Assembly (NCBI RefSeq): GCF_016790145.1
Contig: NZ_JAEUOI010000049.1
Location: 1 to 64,000, forward strand
Source: Propionivibrio sp.
GTDB lineage: Bacteria; Pseudomonadota; Gammaproteobacteria; Burkholderiales; Rhodocyclaceae
Direction of reading: 5' to 3'
DNA: 64,000 nucleotides
Below the pieces are notes generated by a model, which made no database searches, was not told where the DNA came from, and saw nothing but the letters and a program-made list of their open reading frames with translations. Below are positions 1 through 7,206 of this stretch, piece after piece. How positions within the stretch are numbered: position 1 is the first letter of the stretch; the number at the start of each line of letters is the position of its first letter. The translations under genes were made by a program, and so were the position numbers.

Positions 1-311
1 CACGATTTTCCGGCGTGCCAGGCACGGGCATTTTCATCGACAAGCTGGACGATCCTGCCGTCCCGGCCGATCAGATAATGCGCACTGACCTTGCGCTCAG
101 GCGAGGTTAGCGTGAGCAATGCCTCGTCCAGGGTGTCGTCAGTGGTATGGTGAATAATCACCAGATTCGGACGGCGTTGATCGAAGTTTGGCGAGGCCAC
201 TTGATCGATCTGCATCCTTGTGCGCGGCTGGTGTGGAAGCGGCGCGCAGGCGACCAGGATTGCCGACATGAGGCCAACAATCAGGGGGCAGTGCAAGCGG
301 GTGAGTTTCAT
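1..311 (-). CDS. N-acetylmuramoyl-L-alanine amidase (AmiD/AmpD family), 3' end cut by the window
   Basis: Only the first ~103 codons are inside the window. The translation starts with a lipoprotein signal (basic MKLTR, hydrophobic stretch, lipobox LVAC at residues 18-21), so the product is probably anchored in the outer membrane. It continues into the amidase_2 fold: VIIHHT carries a zinc-ligand histidine, followed by SAHYLIGRDGRIVQLV and RAWHAGKS, the usual family blocks. Family role: cleavage of the amide bond between N-acetylmuramic acid and the stem peptide in wall turnover or recycling. The start lies 2 bases after the stop of tag, so the two genes are probably co-transcribed. Family assignment is firm; AmiD rather than AmpD rests on the lipoprotein signal. 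Confidence 0.85.
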   Translation of the reverse strand, partial: MKLTRLHCPLIVGLMSAILVACAPLPHQPRTRMQIDQVASPNFDQRRPNLVIIHHTTDDTLDEALLTLTSPERKVSAHYLIGRDGRIVQLVDENARAWHAGKS

Positions 312-313
312 GG

Positions 314-904
314 TTAGCGGCGTGATAAGCAGAGGATATTTTGGACTTCGTCGTGCCGCGGACAGCTCGTTATATGATCATTGACCATACCTGTGGCCTG
401 CATGAAGGCATAACAGATCGTCGAACCGACAAACTTGAACCCTGCGCGCCCCAGGGCCTTGCTCATCTCATCCGACTGTATCGTCCTGGCCGGTACCTCA
501 GCCATCGAGATCCTTCGATTTTGAATCGGAACACCCTCAACAAACTGCCATAGAAAATCACTGAATGACTGGCCACTTGCCGTGAGCGCCAGGTAGGCTT
601 TGGCGTTCTGAATGCTTGCCGCCACCTTGGCACGATTTCGGACGATCCCTGAATCGGCCAACAGGGCGGCTACTTTTTCATCGCCATACCGGGCAATGAG
701 CAGCGGATCGAAACCGTTGAAGGCGTGCCGATAGTTTTCCCGTTTTTTGAGGATCGTCGCCCAAGACAAACCGGCCTGTGCGCCTTCCAGGATCAGAAGC
801 TCAAACAAGGCTCGATCGTCGTGGAGCGGAACACCCCATTCCAGATCATGGTATTCACGGTAAAGCTCGAAACTTTCGCTCCAGGGACAACGTTCCATCA
901 GCAT
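314..904 (-). CDS. tag: DNA-3-methyladenine glycosylase I
   Basis: 196 residues, normal length for Tag. Base-excision repair enzyme that removes 3-methyladenine from alkylated DNA in the cytoplasm. Family blocks visible: RCPW near the N-terminus, YHDLEWGVP, the helix-hairpin-helix region with ILEGAQAGLSWATIL, and FKFVGSTICYAFMQATGMVNDH near the C-terminus. The candidate structural-zinc ligands (Cys in RCPW, His in YHD, His in NDH, Cys in SCP) are all present. Two in-frame ATGs (codons 1 and 3) are possible starts; family members usually begin at MERC, so codon 3 may be the true one. Amidase gene follows directly. High confidence in function. Confidence 0.95.
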   Translation of the reverse strand: MLMERCPWSESFELYREYHDLEWGVPLHDDRALFELLILEGAQAGLSWATILKKRENYRHAFNGFDPLLIARYGDEKVAALLADSGIVRNRAKVAASIQNAKAYLALTASGQSFSDFLWQFVEGVPIQNRRISMAEVPARTIQSDEMSKALGRAGFKFVGSTICYAFMQATGMVNDHITSCPRHDEVQNILCLSRR

Positions 905-1034
905 GAACTCGGGAAATAAATGATCACTTTAGACCCAGGGGACTGGATGCTACGACTTGTTCGCTTTGGTCCTCAATTTCAATAACGATGAGCATCATAA
1001 TGCACCTCTTTCCAGGCGGTGATCAAAGGCATCA

Positions 1035-1057
1035 CTTTGGCGCTAATTTGGCCAAAG
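1035..1057. other. 7-base inverted repeat in the 224-base gap 905-1128
   Basis: CTTTGGC and GCCAAAG form perfect 7-base arms around a 9-base spacer, about 130 bases upstream of tag. No T-run follows, so it is more likely a protein-binding site or chance structure than a terminator. The rest of the gap shows no convincing gene. Confidence 0.25.
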
Positions 1058-1128
1058 CTTTCATTGAGGGCTTGGCGCCGGGTAACTGCTCCGCTTCGCA
1101 TTGCGCCATTCAAGCATTTTCTAAAGGA

Positions 1129-1704
1129 TTAGCTTGAGGCAGCCCTGAACTTGCCTGAATATCGGAACACTTGGCCAAGAAGCGGGTGTGTCAGGCGAAA
1201 ATCCATAGCGAAATGGCTGTCGTCCACGGCTTCCTCTACGATGGTGGTACGTCCGAGAACCAGCCATTCCGGGATGGGCAGCAACAGTGGGCCAAGCTTC
1301 ACAACAAACTGAACACCGCGGTAATGGAGCCGGCCCTCCTCCACGCGCGGGGCCATCTGTAAGCCGAGCACCGGATTAACGAACTCAATGAGTTGATTGC
1401 TACCGACCGCGACCCAGAAGCTGTTGAAGCAGACTACCTTCCCTTCGGGATACGTGAGGGTCCGCCGCCAATACTGCCTATCGCCAACAACGCTCTTTTC
1501 GACGCGCGTGGATACACGCCGGCCGCTTCGATTTACGAGCGCACCGAAGACCCGCAGCACGCTAAGACAGGGCTGCATGAACTGCGGATACTCGATATCC
1601 ATGTGACCGGTGTCAGTCGTTGTGCCAAAGCGATAGTGCGCCTGCAAGGCCGTTGGCAGCTTGTCCCAGTCGGCACCAAGCGCTGATTGCATCAAGCTTT
1701 TCAT
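1129..1704 (-). CDS. DUF4166-type protein
   Basis: 191 residues resembling DUF4166: N-terminal LMQSALGADWDKLPTALQAHY (family start), then a beta-rich body with YPEGKVVCFNSFWV and a C-terminal FAMDFRLTHPLLGQVFRYSG block. No signal peptide or membrane segment. Function is unknown in the family, where DUF4166 domains often sit beside or are fused to short-chain epimerase/oxidoreductase domains, as here. Its ATG overlaps the stop of the DUF2269 gene (ATGA), so it is the last gene of a translationally coupled operon with the membrane protein, epimerase and DUF2269 genes. Confidence 0.8.
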   Translation of the reverse strand: MKSLMQSALGADWDKLPTALQAHYRFGTTTDTGHMDIEYPQFMQPCLSVLRVFGALVNRSGRRVSTRVEKSVVGDRQYWRRTLTYPEGKVVCFNSFWVAVGSNQLIEFVNPVLGLQMAPRVEEGRLHYRGVQFVVKLGPLLLPIPEWLVLGRTTIVEEAVDDSHFAMDFRLTHPLLGQVFRYSGKFRAASS

Positions 1705-2180
1705 GATCCCGTTCCCGGGATGTGCTTGAAAACCATAAACGTCACCACAAGCACCATCAAGGTGAAAGCAGGGACGCCCAGCCAGAACCAGCAGCGCGCC
1801 ATTCGCCAGTAGATCGCGGGCAGAGGAGACTCATGAGCGACGGCATCGGCGACGATCTTGTGCATGCGGATCTGCAAGTAAACCACCGGTAGCCAACAAA
1901 CGCCTGCAGAGACGAACATAAAGATGCTGGCCGCTATCCATGGCGTGGCCAGCGGCAGATCGAGCAGATACACCATCCACAGTCCACTGATGGGCTGAAA
2001 GATCACCGTCGGCGTGGTAAAAATCCAGTCGGCCAGGACAACATGCCGATTGGTGGCGGCAATATGGGCGACATTTGCACTGCGGTCGGCCATCCATTTG
2101 TAGAACGCACTGCCAAGGCCGGTGCCGAATAGAAGCACCATGCTGAGAATGTGCACTGTTTTGAGAACTGTGTAGGTCAT
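1701..2180 (-). CDS. DUF2269-like integral membrane protein
   Basis: 159 residues from the ATG at 2180; the open frame extends further upstream, but that part lies opposite the epimerase frame and is not credible. Four hydrophobic helices are visible: roughly residues 6-25 (LKTVHILSMVLLFGTGLGSAF), 50-72, 80-100 and 130-152. The pattern HIL..VLLFGTGLG..F matches DUF2269, small inner-membrane proteins of unknown function with conserved histidines that may bind metal or heme. Start overlaps the epimerase stop by ATGA, its stop overlaps the DUF4166 start, so expression is coupled. Confidence 0.8.
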   Translation of the reverse strand: MTYTVLKTVHILSMVLLFGTGLGSAFYKWMADRSANVAHIAATNRHVVLADWIFTTPTVIFQPISGLWMVYLLDLPLATPWIAASIFMFVSAGVCWLPVVYLQIRMHKIVADAVAHESPLPAIYWRMARCWFWLGVPAFTLMVLVVTFMVFKHIPGTGS

Positions 2181-3042
2181 GAGCAACTCCCTGTGGACAT
2201 GGCATCGGAGAAGAGCAAGCGCGGTTCGACGGTCAGCGGCATACGCCCCAGGAACTGCACAAGCGGGCGGACATCGGCACAACAGCCTTTTTGCAGCATG
2301 CGAAGATTTTCCGCTTGCAGCAGGGGATTGAAGTGGCGCCCCAGCCGTGCAAAAGCCATCGCCATCGGAAACGGGATGTGCAACAGTCTTGCCTTGGGCA
2401 GGCCTTGGGCCTGACGCAAACACTGCAGCCATTCTGCGAACGTGATCGTTTCGTTGCCGGAGATGTCCAGCGTCTGCCTTGCCTCCGATGATGTGAGGCT
2501 CTGCATTACGGTCGCCACCACATCGTAAATATGTACCGGCTGCAGTTTCTGCTGACCGTCGCCGATGACAGGAATCAGCGGCAATGCCGCCAGCCGCATG
2601 AACAGGTCTGCGCTCTTGCCTCCCCGGCCATAGATCAGCGACGGGCGCAGCACGAACCAGTCGAGATCTAGGCTGCGCAGGCAATCGTCAGCAGCACGCT
2701 TGCTCAGATGGTAGGCCGAAAACGCCTTCTCATCGGCGCCCAGCGCAGAGATCTGAGCACTCGACCAACGCCTGCGTGCGAGCAGGCGCGAAACAATGCC
2801 GCCGGGGCAAGGGTATGCAGGGGTGCAAAGCGCTGGGAGCCGCTTTCGCCAATGATGCCCACGCTGTTGATGACCGCGTCGACCCCTTGCAGATATGGCA
2901 ACCAATCTGCCGGGGCTTGCATGCGGCAAACATCGATGCCGTGGCGACGTGACAGCGGTTTCACCTGGTGGCCAGCAGCGGTCAGCGCAGCTTCAACGTT
3001 GCGGCCAATGAAACCGCTGGCGCCGGCAAGCAGGATGTTCAT
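2177..3042 (-). pseudogene. NAD(P)-dependent epimerase/dehydratase (SDR, NDUFA9-like), interrupted by a frameshift near 2750-2762
   Basis: Two frames together encode one atypical SDR. The first (from ATG 3042) has the Rossmann motif MNILLAGASGFIGRNV and continues DAVINSVGIIGESG to CSHAGVGRVL. The second resumes at QISALGADEKAFSAYHLSKRAADDCL (YxxxK at AYHLSK), then FVLRPSLIYGRGG and a C-terminal region. The junction at GVGRV/QISALGA is exactly where the family has VQISALGA, so a one-base loss (about 2750-2762) splits an otherwise intact ~288-residue protein. Neither half is otherwise degraded, which fits a recent mutation or a sequencing error. The start overlaps the upstream gene and the stop overlaps DUF2269, so the frameshift falls in the middle of a coupled operon. 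Confidence 0.8.
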
Positions 3043-3383
3043 GCTGCGCTCCCTGGATTTTGTGGAGTTGCTACGAACTGGCCCAAACGCTTGCCGATCG
3101 AATGCAGGCCGATGAGCAAACCGCCCAACGCCGCCATAAGCGCAAGGCGCAGGCTGTCCATCGGGTCGCTGAAGTGCGAGAACAGATCCACCGTCAGCAC
3201 AAGGAGCAGAGGGGCGATCATCAGCATCACTTTCGTGTAACTCAACCAGAAGACGGCGGCCTGTTCATCCGGGCAAATTCGGCCGAGGACATTCACCAGC
3301 GGACCGGAAAGCACGTACAGCACTGCGAAACTCAAGGCAACGCTGATGAGGGATTCGGCAAAAAGAAGGGAATAGGCGTTCAT
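3039..3383 (-). CDS. Small hydrophobic membrane protein (function unknown)
   Basis: 114 residues starting at ATG 3383, chosen because AGGAGT lies 6 bases upstream and the longer upstream extension has no membrane-protein character. Three hydrophobic segments: about residues 7-27 (FAESLISVALSFAVLYVLSG), 44-65 (AVFWLSYTKVMLMIAPLLLVLTV) and 80-98. Sequence does not match a family I can name with certainty. It is the first gene of the operon: its stop overlaps the epimerase start (ATGA). Role presumably linked to the epimerase/DUF2269/DUF4166 group; this is context only. Confidence 0.65.
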   Translation of the reverse strand: MNAYSLLFAESLISVALSFAVLYVLSGPLVNVLGRICPDEQAAVFWLSYTKVMLMIAPLLLVLTVDLFSHFSDPMDSLRLALMAALGGLLIGLHSIGKRLGQFVATPQNPGSAA

Positions 3384-3505
3384 GAAAGACTCCTGATTTG
3401 TGATTGGAGCCCTCAGTGTGTAGATTGGCGACCTGAAATTCTTCCGATCTGATCGAAACGGAACACATTTCGGCTCCGGAAAGATCATTTCGGAGCAACA
3501 GGCGA

Positions 3506-4573
3506 CTATTTGGAAGCGGCGATCTTGGTGTGCAGCTTGCGGTACTGGCCGGGGGTCATGCCCTCAATCTCGCGAAACGCCTCGTAGAAGTTCGATTGCG
3601 AGGTGAATCCGACACTGAGACCGACAGACAGGACGGAAGCTGAGGATTCGGCGCACAACATGGTCTTAGCGGCTCCGACACGCCGCTCGCGCAGGTAGCG
3701 GGAAAATCCTTTCCCCAACCGGGTGTTCATCAACTCCGACAATTGGTGGGTACTGAGTTCCAGACGTTTCGCCAGGCCTGGCAGGCTCAATTCCGAATCC
3801 ACATAGATTCGATCGGTCAGCATCAGGTCATCCAGCCTGGACAGCACGGCATCGCAATCCACATTGGCGAGAGTCGAGCTGGCATAAGCGGATTGAACGG
3901 TTTCCCTCACCTCCGCGCTCAACTTGGGCCGCAGGCCGAGAGTTGTCTGTACCAGAAAGAAAGCCGCGCCTATCGATATCGCGTAGAGGCTGAAAAACAG
4001 CTTGTCCGGCAGCGCCGCCTGGGCCAACCCAAGGATTGAAACACCGATCGCAATGGCAAAAACGCTCCCCAGCAGAATCATTTCCCGATTGAAGCTGGCT
4101 CGCTCACGGCGGAGGGCATAGAGGCTGCGCGCCAACCACAACAAATAGCCGGCGCCAAGCATGAACGCCAACGGCAAGGCCAGGTCGTCAGGCAACAAGG
4201 GGGAAATCAAGACTGGCACCGCATGCCCCATCAGCGCCGGCCTGATCGAAGGCAGGGTTTGTGGGTGCAGTAAGGGTTGGCTGAACAGGAAGAAGGCCGG
4301 TGCCACGGCAAACAGGGTCATTCGGTAAGGAAGCGACACAACCCACGCCTGGTCGAGGTAAAGCCACAAGAAATGCGCAATCTGCAAGCCGCTAAGCGCT
4401 AACAGGAGTGTAAGACCCATGACTCTCGACATCGCCTGATCCTGATATTGATCGCTGCGGAAGTGGGTCAGCGCAAGGGTGATCGCGCTGAAAATCGAGA
4501 AGCCGGCGAGAAGAATGGCGAGTGAGGTCACAGCAAGTGCAAAGTAATTATTCTGATCCATTTGAATGGACAT
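3506..4573 (-). CDS. AraC-family transcriptional regulator with multi-pass membrane N-terminus
   Basis: The N-terminal ~210 residues contain about seven hydrophobic helices (for example FALAVTSLAILLAGFSIFSA and MGLTLLLALSGLQIAHFLWL). The C-terminal ~100 residues are an AraC double helix-turn-helix: LSLPGLAKRLELSTHQLSELMN and VGLSVGFTSQSNFYEAFREIEGMTPGQYR. This architecture marks membrane-embedded AraC regulators that sense an envelope or extracellular signal. I place the start at the ATG at 4573 (MSIQMDQ), just before the first helix; an ATG at 4633 and one at 4561 are alternatives, none with a strong ribosome site. Next to the epimerase operon on the same strand; target unknown. Confidence 0.85.
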   Translation of the reverse strand: MSIQMDQNNYFALAVTSLAILLAGFSIFSAITLALTHFRSDQYQDQAMSRVMGLTLLLALSGLQIAHFLWLYLDQAWVVSLPYRMTLFAVAPAFFLFSQPLLHPQTLPSIRPALMGHAVPVLISPLLPDDLALPLAFMLGAGYLLWLARSLYALRRERASFNREMILLGSVFAIAIGVSILGLAQAALPDKLFFSLYAISIGAAFFLVQTTLGLRPKLSAEVRETVQSAYASSTLANVDCDAVLSRLDDLMLTDRIYVDSELSLPGLAKRLELSTHQLSELMNTRLGKGFSRYLRERRVGAAKTMLCAESSASVLSVGLSVGFTSQSNFYEAFREIEGMTPGQYRKLHTKIAASK

Positions 4574-4771
4574 GTATTCAGGCCATAGTGATTCGGCAGC
4601 AATTTTGTCAGCATTCGCCCTTGATGCGGTCATTAAACTTCAAAGATGTTATTGAATAGTCTGGGTAAACGGGTTTCACCGTTAAATATCGGCAAGCGAG
4701 ATCAATCTTGCCCTGATTTTGCAGGCGATCCCAACTCATGATGGCAGTGCCGATTGATCTGCTGTCGCAGT

Positions 4772-4810
4772 TGCAACAATGTTGCATCTGAAGCATGGCT
4801 ATGGTTTAAT
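4772..4810 (+). promoter_or_regulatory. Predicted Zur-type operator overlapping a sigma70 promoter
   Basis: TGCAACA-A-TGTTGCA (4772-4786) is a perfect 15-base palindrome. It overlaps the first five bases of a -35-like hexamer TTGCAT (4782-4787), followed by a 17-base spacer and a -10-like TTTAAT (4805-4810). The Fur/Zur-family gene starts 30 bases further on. A repressor site over the -35 box directly before its own regulator and a zinc-import operon is the expected arrangement for zinc-dependent autoregulation. Assignment to Zur is inference from position; the palindrome is seen directly. Confidence 0.6.
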
Positions 4811-4839
4811 CGCCGCTCAAAATCCTTTGGCCGGATACC

Positions 4840-5277
4840 TTGTCCTCTCCTGATCTTCCCAGTAATGACGCTGTCGCCGGGCATATTCGCCGTGCCGGCG
4901 CGCGCGCGACACCAGCGCGAATTCGAGTCATGCAATTGCTGCACGCCGCCCCGACAGCGCTGTCGCACAACGAGATCGAGCTGGCGCTGGGCGCCCCAGC
5001 CATCGACCGGGTCACGCTCTATCGCGTTCTCGACTGGCTGGTCGAGAGCGGGCTGGCGCACAGGAATGCCGATGTCCATCGCGTTTTCCGTTTTTCGGCC
5101 TCGGTCGCCGGCGAGCATACGACGCATATCCATTTTCGTTGCGAGCATTGCGGCGGGGTGTTCTGTCTCGATGCCGCACCACCGGCCGCACCAAGCCTGC
5201 CAGCAGGTTTCACATTGTCGCGCATGGATTTTGATCTGCGCGGACGTTGTGCGCACTGCGCCGGGACGAAGCAATGA
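4840..5277 (+). CDS. zur: Fur-family zinc uptake regulator (Zur-like)
   Basis: 145 residues, TTG start. Winged-helix DNA-binding domain (about residues 15-85: RATPARIRVMQLLHAAPTALS, VTLYRVLDWLVESGLAHR) followed by a metal-binding dimerisation part with THIHFRCEHCGGVFCL and a second CxxC at RCAHCAG, the paired cysteines of the structural zinc site. Expected role: zinc-bound repressor of zinc acquisition genes. First gene of the plus-strand operon that continues through znuABC; its stop overlaps the next start (ATGA). Zur rather than Fur/PerR is supported by the downstream zinc transporter, not by the motif alone. Confidence 0.88.
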   Translation: MSSPDLPSNDAVAGHIRRAGARATPARIRVMQLLHAAPTALSHNEIELALGAPAIDRVTLYRVLDWLVESGLAHRNADVHRVFRFSASVAGEHTTHIHFRCEHCGGVFCLDAAPPAAPSLPAGFTLSRMDFDLRGRCAHCAGTKQ

Positions 5278-5447
5278 GCGCCCGGACGCCGATCCCGGTC
5301 ACCCGCCTCACCGGCTTGCCAGGCGTCGACAAGACGAAGCGGCTTGAACTTAAGCCCCTGCTGCAGCAGCCGGCGCTGGCCAGAAACAACGTCGAGATAG
5401 CCTGCGCCAGGCTCTGCGCGCTTGAAGTGATGGAGGCCAGGCGGTGA
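5274..5447 (+). pseudogene. Degenerate N-terminal remnant of a COG0523 (CobW/ZigA) P-loop GTPase
   Basis: A 57-codon frame coupled to zur (ATGA overlap) and to the next gene (GTGA overlap). Its opening, PIPVTRLTGLPGVDKTKRL, followed by LLQQPALARNNVEI, lines up with the start of COG0523 zinc-metallochaperone GTPases (consensus P.PVTVLTGFLGAGKTTLLN, then LL..PALADTAVI.NE). The Walker A Gly-Lys-Thr-Thr core is ruined (GVDKTK) and the protein stops after ~57 of the usual 320-400 residues. COG0523 genes commonly sit in Zur regulons, so this looks like a decayed former member of the operon. It may survive as a spacer that maintains coupling, or be a small unrelated peptide; similarity was judged by eye. 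Confidence 0.5.
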
Positions 5448-5725
5448 AGCGGCTTCGTTATCTGCTGCTCGCCGTCCTCTTGCTGCTCGCGCAGAGCGGA
5501 GCCCTGACGCATGCGCTCGACCATCTGCACCCCGATGCCGGGGAACCGCCCAGTCATGCCTGCGCACTGTGCATTGCAGCCCAGGGTCTCGATGCGCCAC
5601 TCGCATCCGTAGCGCCAGACTTCGCCTTGTCTGCGGCCAACTTCGCGCCACCTATGGGCGAGAGTGTTGCAGCTCCAATCCCCAGTACTGTTTCTCCGCG
5701 CGCCCGCGCCCCGCCCCTCGCCTGA
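5444..5725 (+). CDS. Small exported DUF2946-like protein
   Basis: 93 residues, GTG start overlapping the previous stop (GTGA). Signal peptide at residues 1-20 (KRLRYLLLAVLLLLAQSGAL), then a short segment with potential metal ligands: THALDHLHPDAG followed by SHACALCIAA (His residues plus CxxC). DUF2946-type proteins are short periplasmic or membrane-anchored proteins of unknown function found in metal-related operons. The C-terminal third is low-complexity (Ala/Pro/Arg). Placed between zur and the zinc-operon channel, it is plausibly a periplasmic zinc-handling factor, which is inference. Confidence 0.65.
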   Translation: MKRLRYLLLAVLLLLAQSGALTHALDHLHPDAGEPPSHACALCIAAQGLDAPLASVAPDFALSAANFAPPMGESVAAPIPSTVSPRARAPPLA

Positions 5726-5741
5726 CTGAAGCGCAAACCTG

Positions 5742-5756
5742 CCGCCCGCCGGGCGG
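5742..5756 (+). other. GC-rich hairpin between DUF2946 gene and porin gene
   Basis: CCGCCC and GGGCGG pair around a 3-base loop, 16 bases after the DUF2946 stop and 27 before the porin start. A T-rich stretch follows (ending CTTTT) but not a clean U-tract. It could slow transcription or set the ratio of upstream to downstream products rather than terminate fully. Confidence 0.35.
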
Positions 5757-5783
5757 TGTTCTGCATTCTTTTCAGGAGACATC

Positions 5784-7196
5784 ATGCGTACCCCTCGCAT
5801 CCTCACGCTGTCGGCGTTCGCTTTGGCGCTGTCGCTGGCGCTTCCCGCCCAGGCGGCCAATGATGCGGATCTGGCCCAGATTCGCGAACAACTCAAGCAA
5901 ATGAAGGAAAACTACGAGCAGCGCATCGCCGCGCTCGAAAATCGTCTGGCGCAAGCCGAATCAACGGCGAGCAAGGCCGAGACCGTGGCCGACAAGGCCG
6001 AGGCCAGCGCCTCACAAGCCCAGGCTGCCGCCCAGCAGGCCAGCCAGCGGCCGGCGTCGGCGAACAGCTTCAACCCGGAACTTTCACTGATTCTGGTCGG
6101 CAATTACACCAATCTGTCGCAAGACCCCAACCAGCGCCGTCTGCAGGGTTTCATGCCGTCGAACGGCGAGCTGTTGCCGGCAGAGCGCAGCTTCAACCTT
6201 GGCGAATCGGAGCTGACGTTTTCAGGCAATATCAATCACCTGTTCCGCGGCACCCTGATCCTGGCCATCGCGCCGGACAACACGCTTGGCGTCGAGGAAG
6301 CGAACTTCCAGACGCTTGGTCTCGGCAATGGTTTCAATTTGAAGGCCGGCCGTTTTTTCTCCAGTGTCGGCTACCTCAACGACATTCACGCACACGCCTG
6401 GGACTTCTCCAACGCGCCGCTGCCCTACCAGGCCTTTTTCGGCGGCCAACTCGGCATGGACGGCGTGCAGGCGCGCTGGCTGGCACCCGGCGACACTTAT
6501 TTCGAAGTCGGTGTCGAGGCGGCGCGCGCACTCAGCTTCCCGGCGGCTGACGAGACGCGCAACAAGAACGGCCTGATGTCGGGCGCTGTCTTTGCGCATG
6601 TCGGCGGCGATCTCGATGTCTCGAACAGTTGGCGTGCCGGTCTTTCGTATTTCTATGCCGAACCGAATGGCCGTGACTATGACGATCCCTTGAACGACAC
6701 CACTTACAGCTTTTCCGGTAGCAGCAAAACCTGGATTGCCGACTTCGTCTGGAAGTGGGCGCCAAACGGCGACGCCAGCAGGCAGAACCTGAAGCTGCAA
6801 GGGGAATACTTCAATCAGTCGGAAGACGGGACGCTGGTCTACGATGTGCACGGTACCGCCCTGGGTACGCAGAGCGGCAGCTTCAACAACCGCCAGTCGG
6901 GCTTCTACGCGCAGGCCGTTTACCAGTTCATGCCGCACTGGCGCATCGGTTATCGTTACGACCAGCTCTACTCAGGCAACCCGAGTTTCGGACACGACCC
7001 GCTCACCAGTGAATTCCCTTCGCTCAAGGATTTCAACCCGAAGCGGAATACGCTGATGGTGGACTGGACGCCGGACGAATTCTCACGCTTCCGCCTGCAA
7101 TACGCGCAGGACAAGACGCGGCCGGAGGCAACGGACAATCAGTTCTGGGTGCAGTACATCATGAGTCTGGGTGCCCACGGCGCCCACAAATATTAA
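5784..7196 (+). CDS. Outer-membrane beta-barrel channel of the zinc operon
   Basis: 470 residues. Signal peptide residues 1-24 ending PAQA; then a coiled-coil segment of ~60 residues (DLAQIREQLKQMKENYEQRI ... AEASASQAQAAAQQASQ); then a barrel with alternating aromatic/charged strands, TWIADFVWKWAPNG, GFYAQAVYQFMPHWRIGYRYD and a C-terminal FWVQYIMSLGAHGAHKY. A TonB box and plug domain are absent, so it is porin-like, not a TonB receptor. N-terminal coiled coil plus barrel resembles trimeric porins that contact peptidoglycan. Position between the regulator and ZnuA-like genes implies a zinc- or metal-complex-permeable pore induced on zinc starvation. The terminal histidines (AHGAHKY) are noteworthy. 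Confidence 0.75.
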   Translation: MRTPRILTLSAFALALSLALPAQAANDADLAQIREQLKQMKENYEQRIAALENRLAQAESTASKAETVADKAEASASQAQAAAQQASQRPASANSFNPELSLILVGNYTNLSQDPNQRRLQGFMPSNGELLPAERSFNLGESELTFSGNINHLFRGTLILAIAPDNTLGVEEANFQTLGLGNGFNLKAGRFFSSVGYLNDIHAHAWDFSNAPLPYQAFFGGQLGMDGVQARWLAPGDTYFEVGVEAARALSFPAADETRNKNGLMSGAVFAHVGGDLDVSNSWRAGLSYFYAEPNGRDYDDPLNDTTYSFSGSSKTWIADFVWKWAPNGDASRQNLKLQGEYFNQSEDGTLVYDVHGTALGTQSGSFNNRQSGFYAQAVYQFMPHWRIGYRYDQLYSGNPSFGHDPLTSEFPSLKDFNPKRNTLMVDWTPDEFSRFRLQYAQDKTRPEATDNQFWVQYIMSLGAHGAHKY

Positions 7197-7206
7197 GGAT
7201 CAACCA

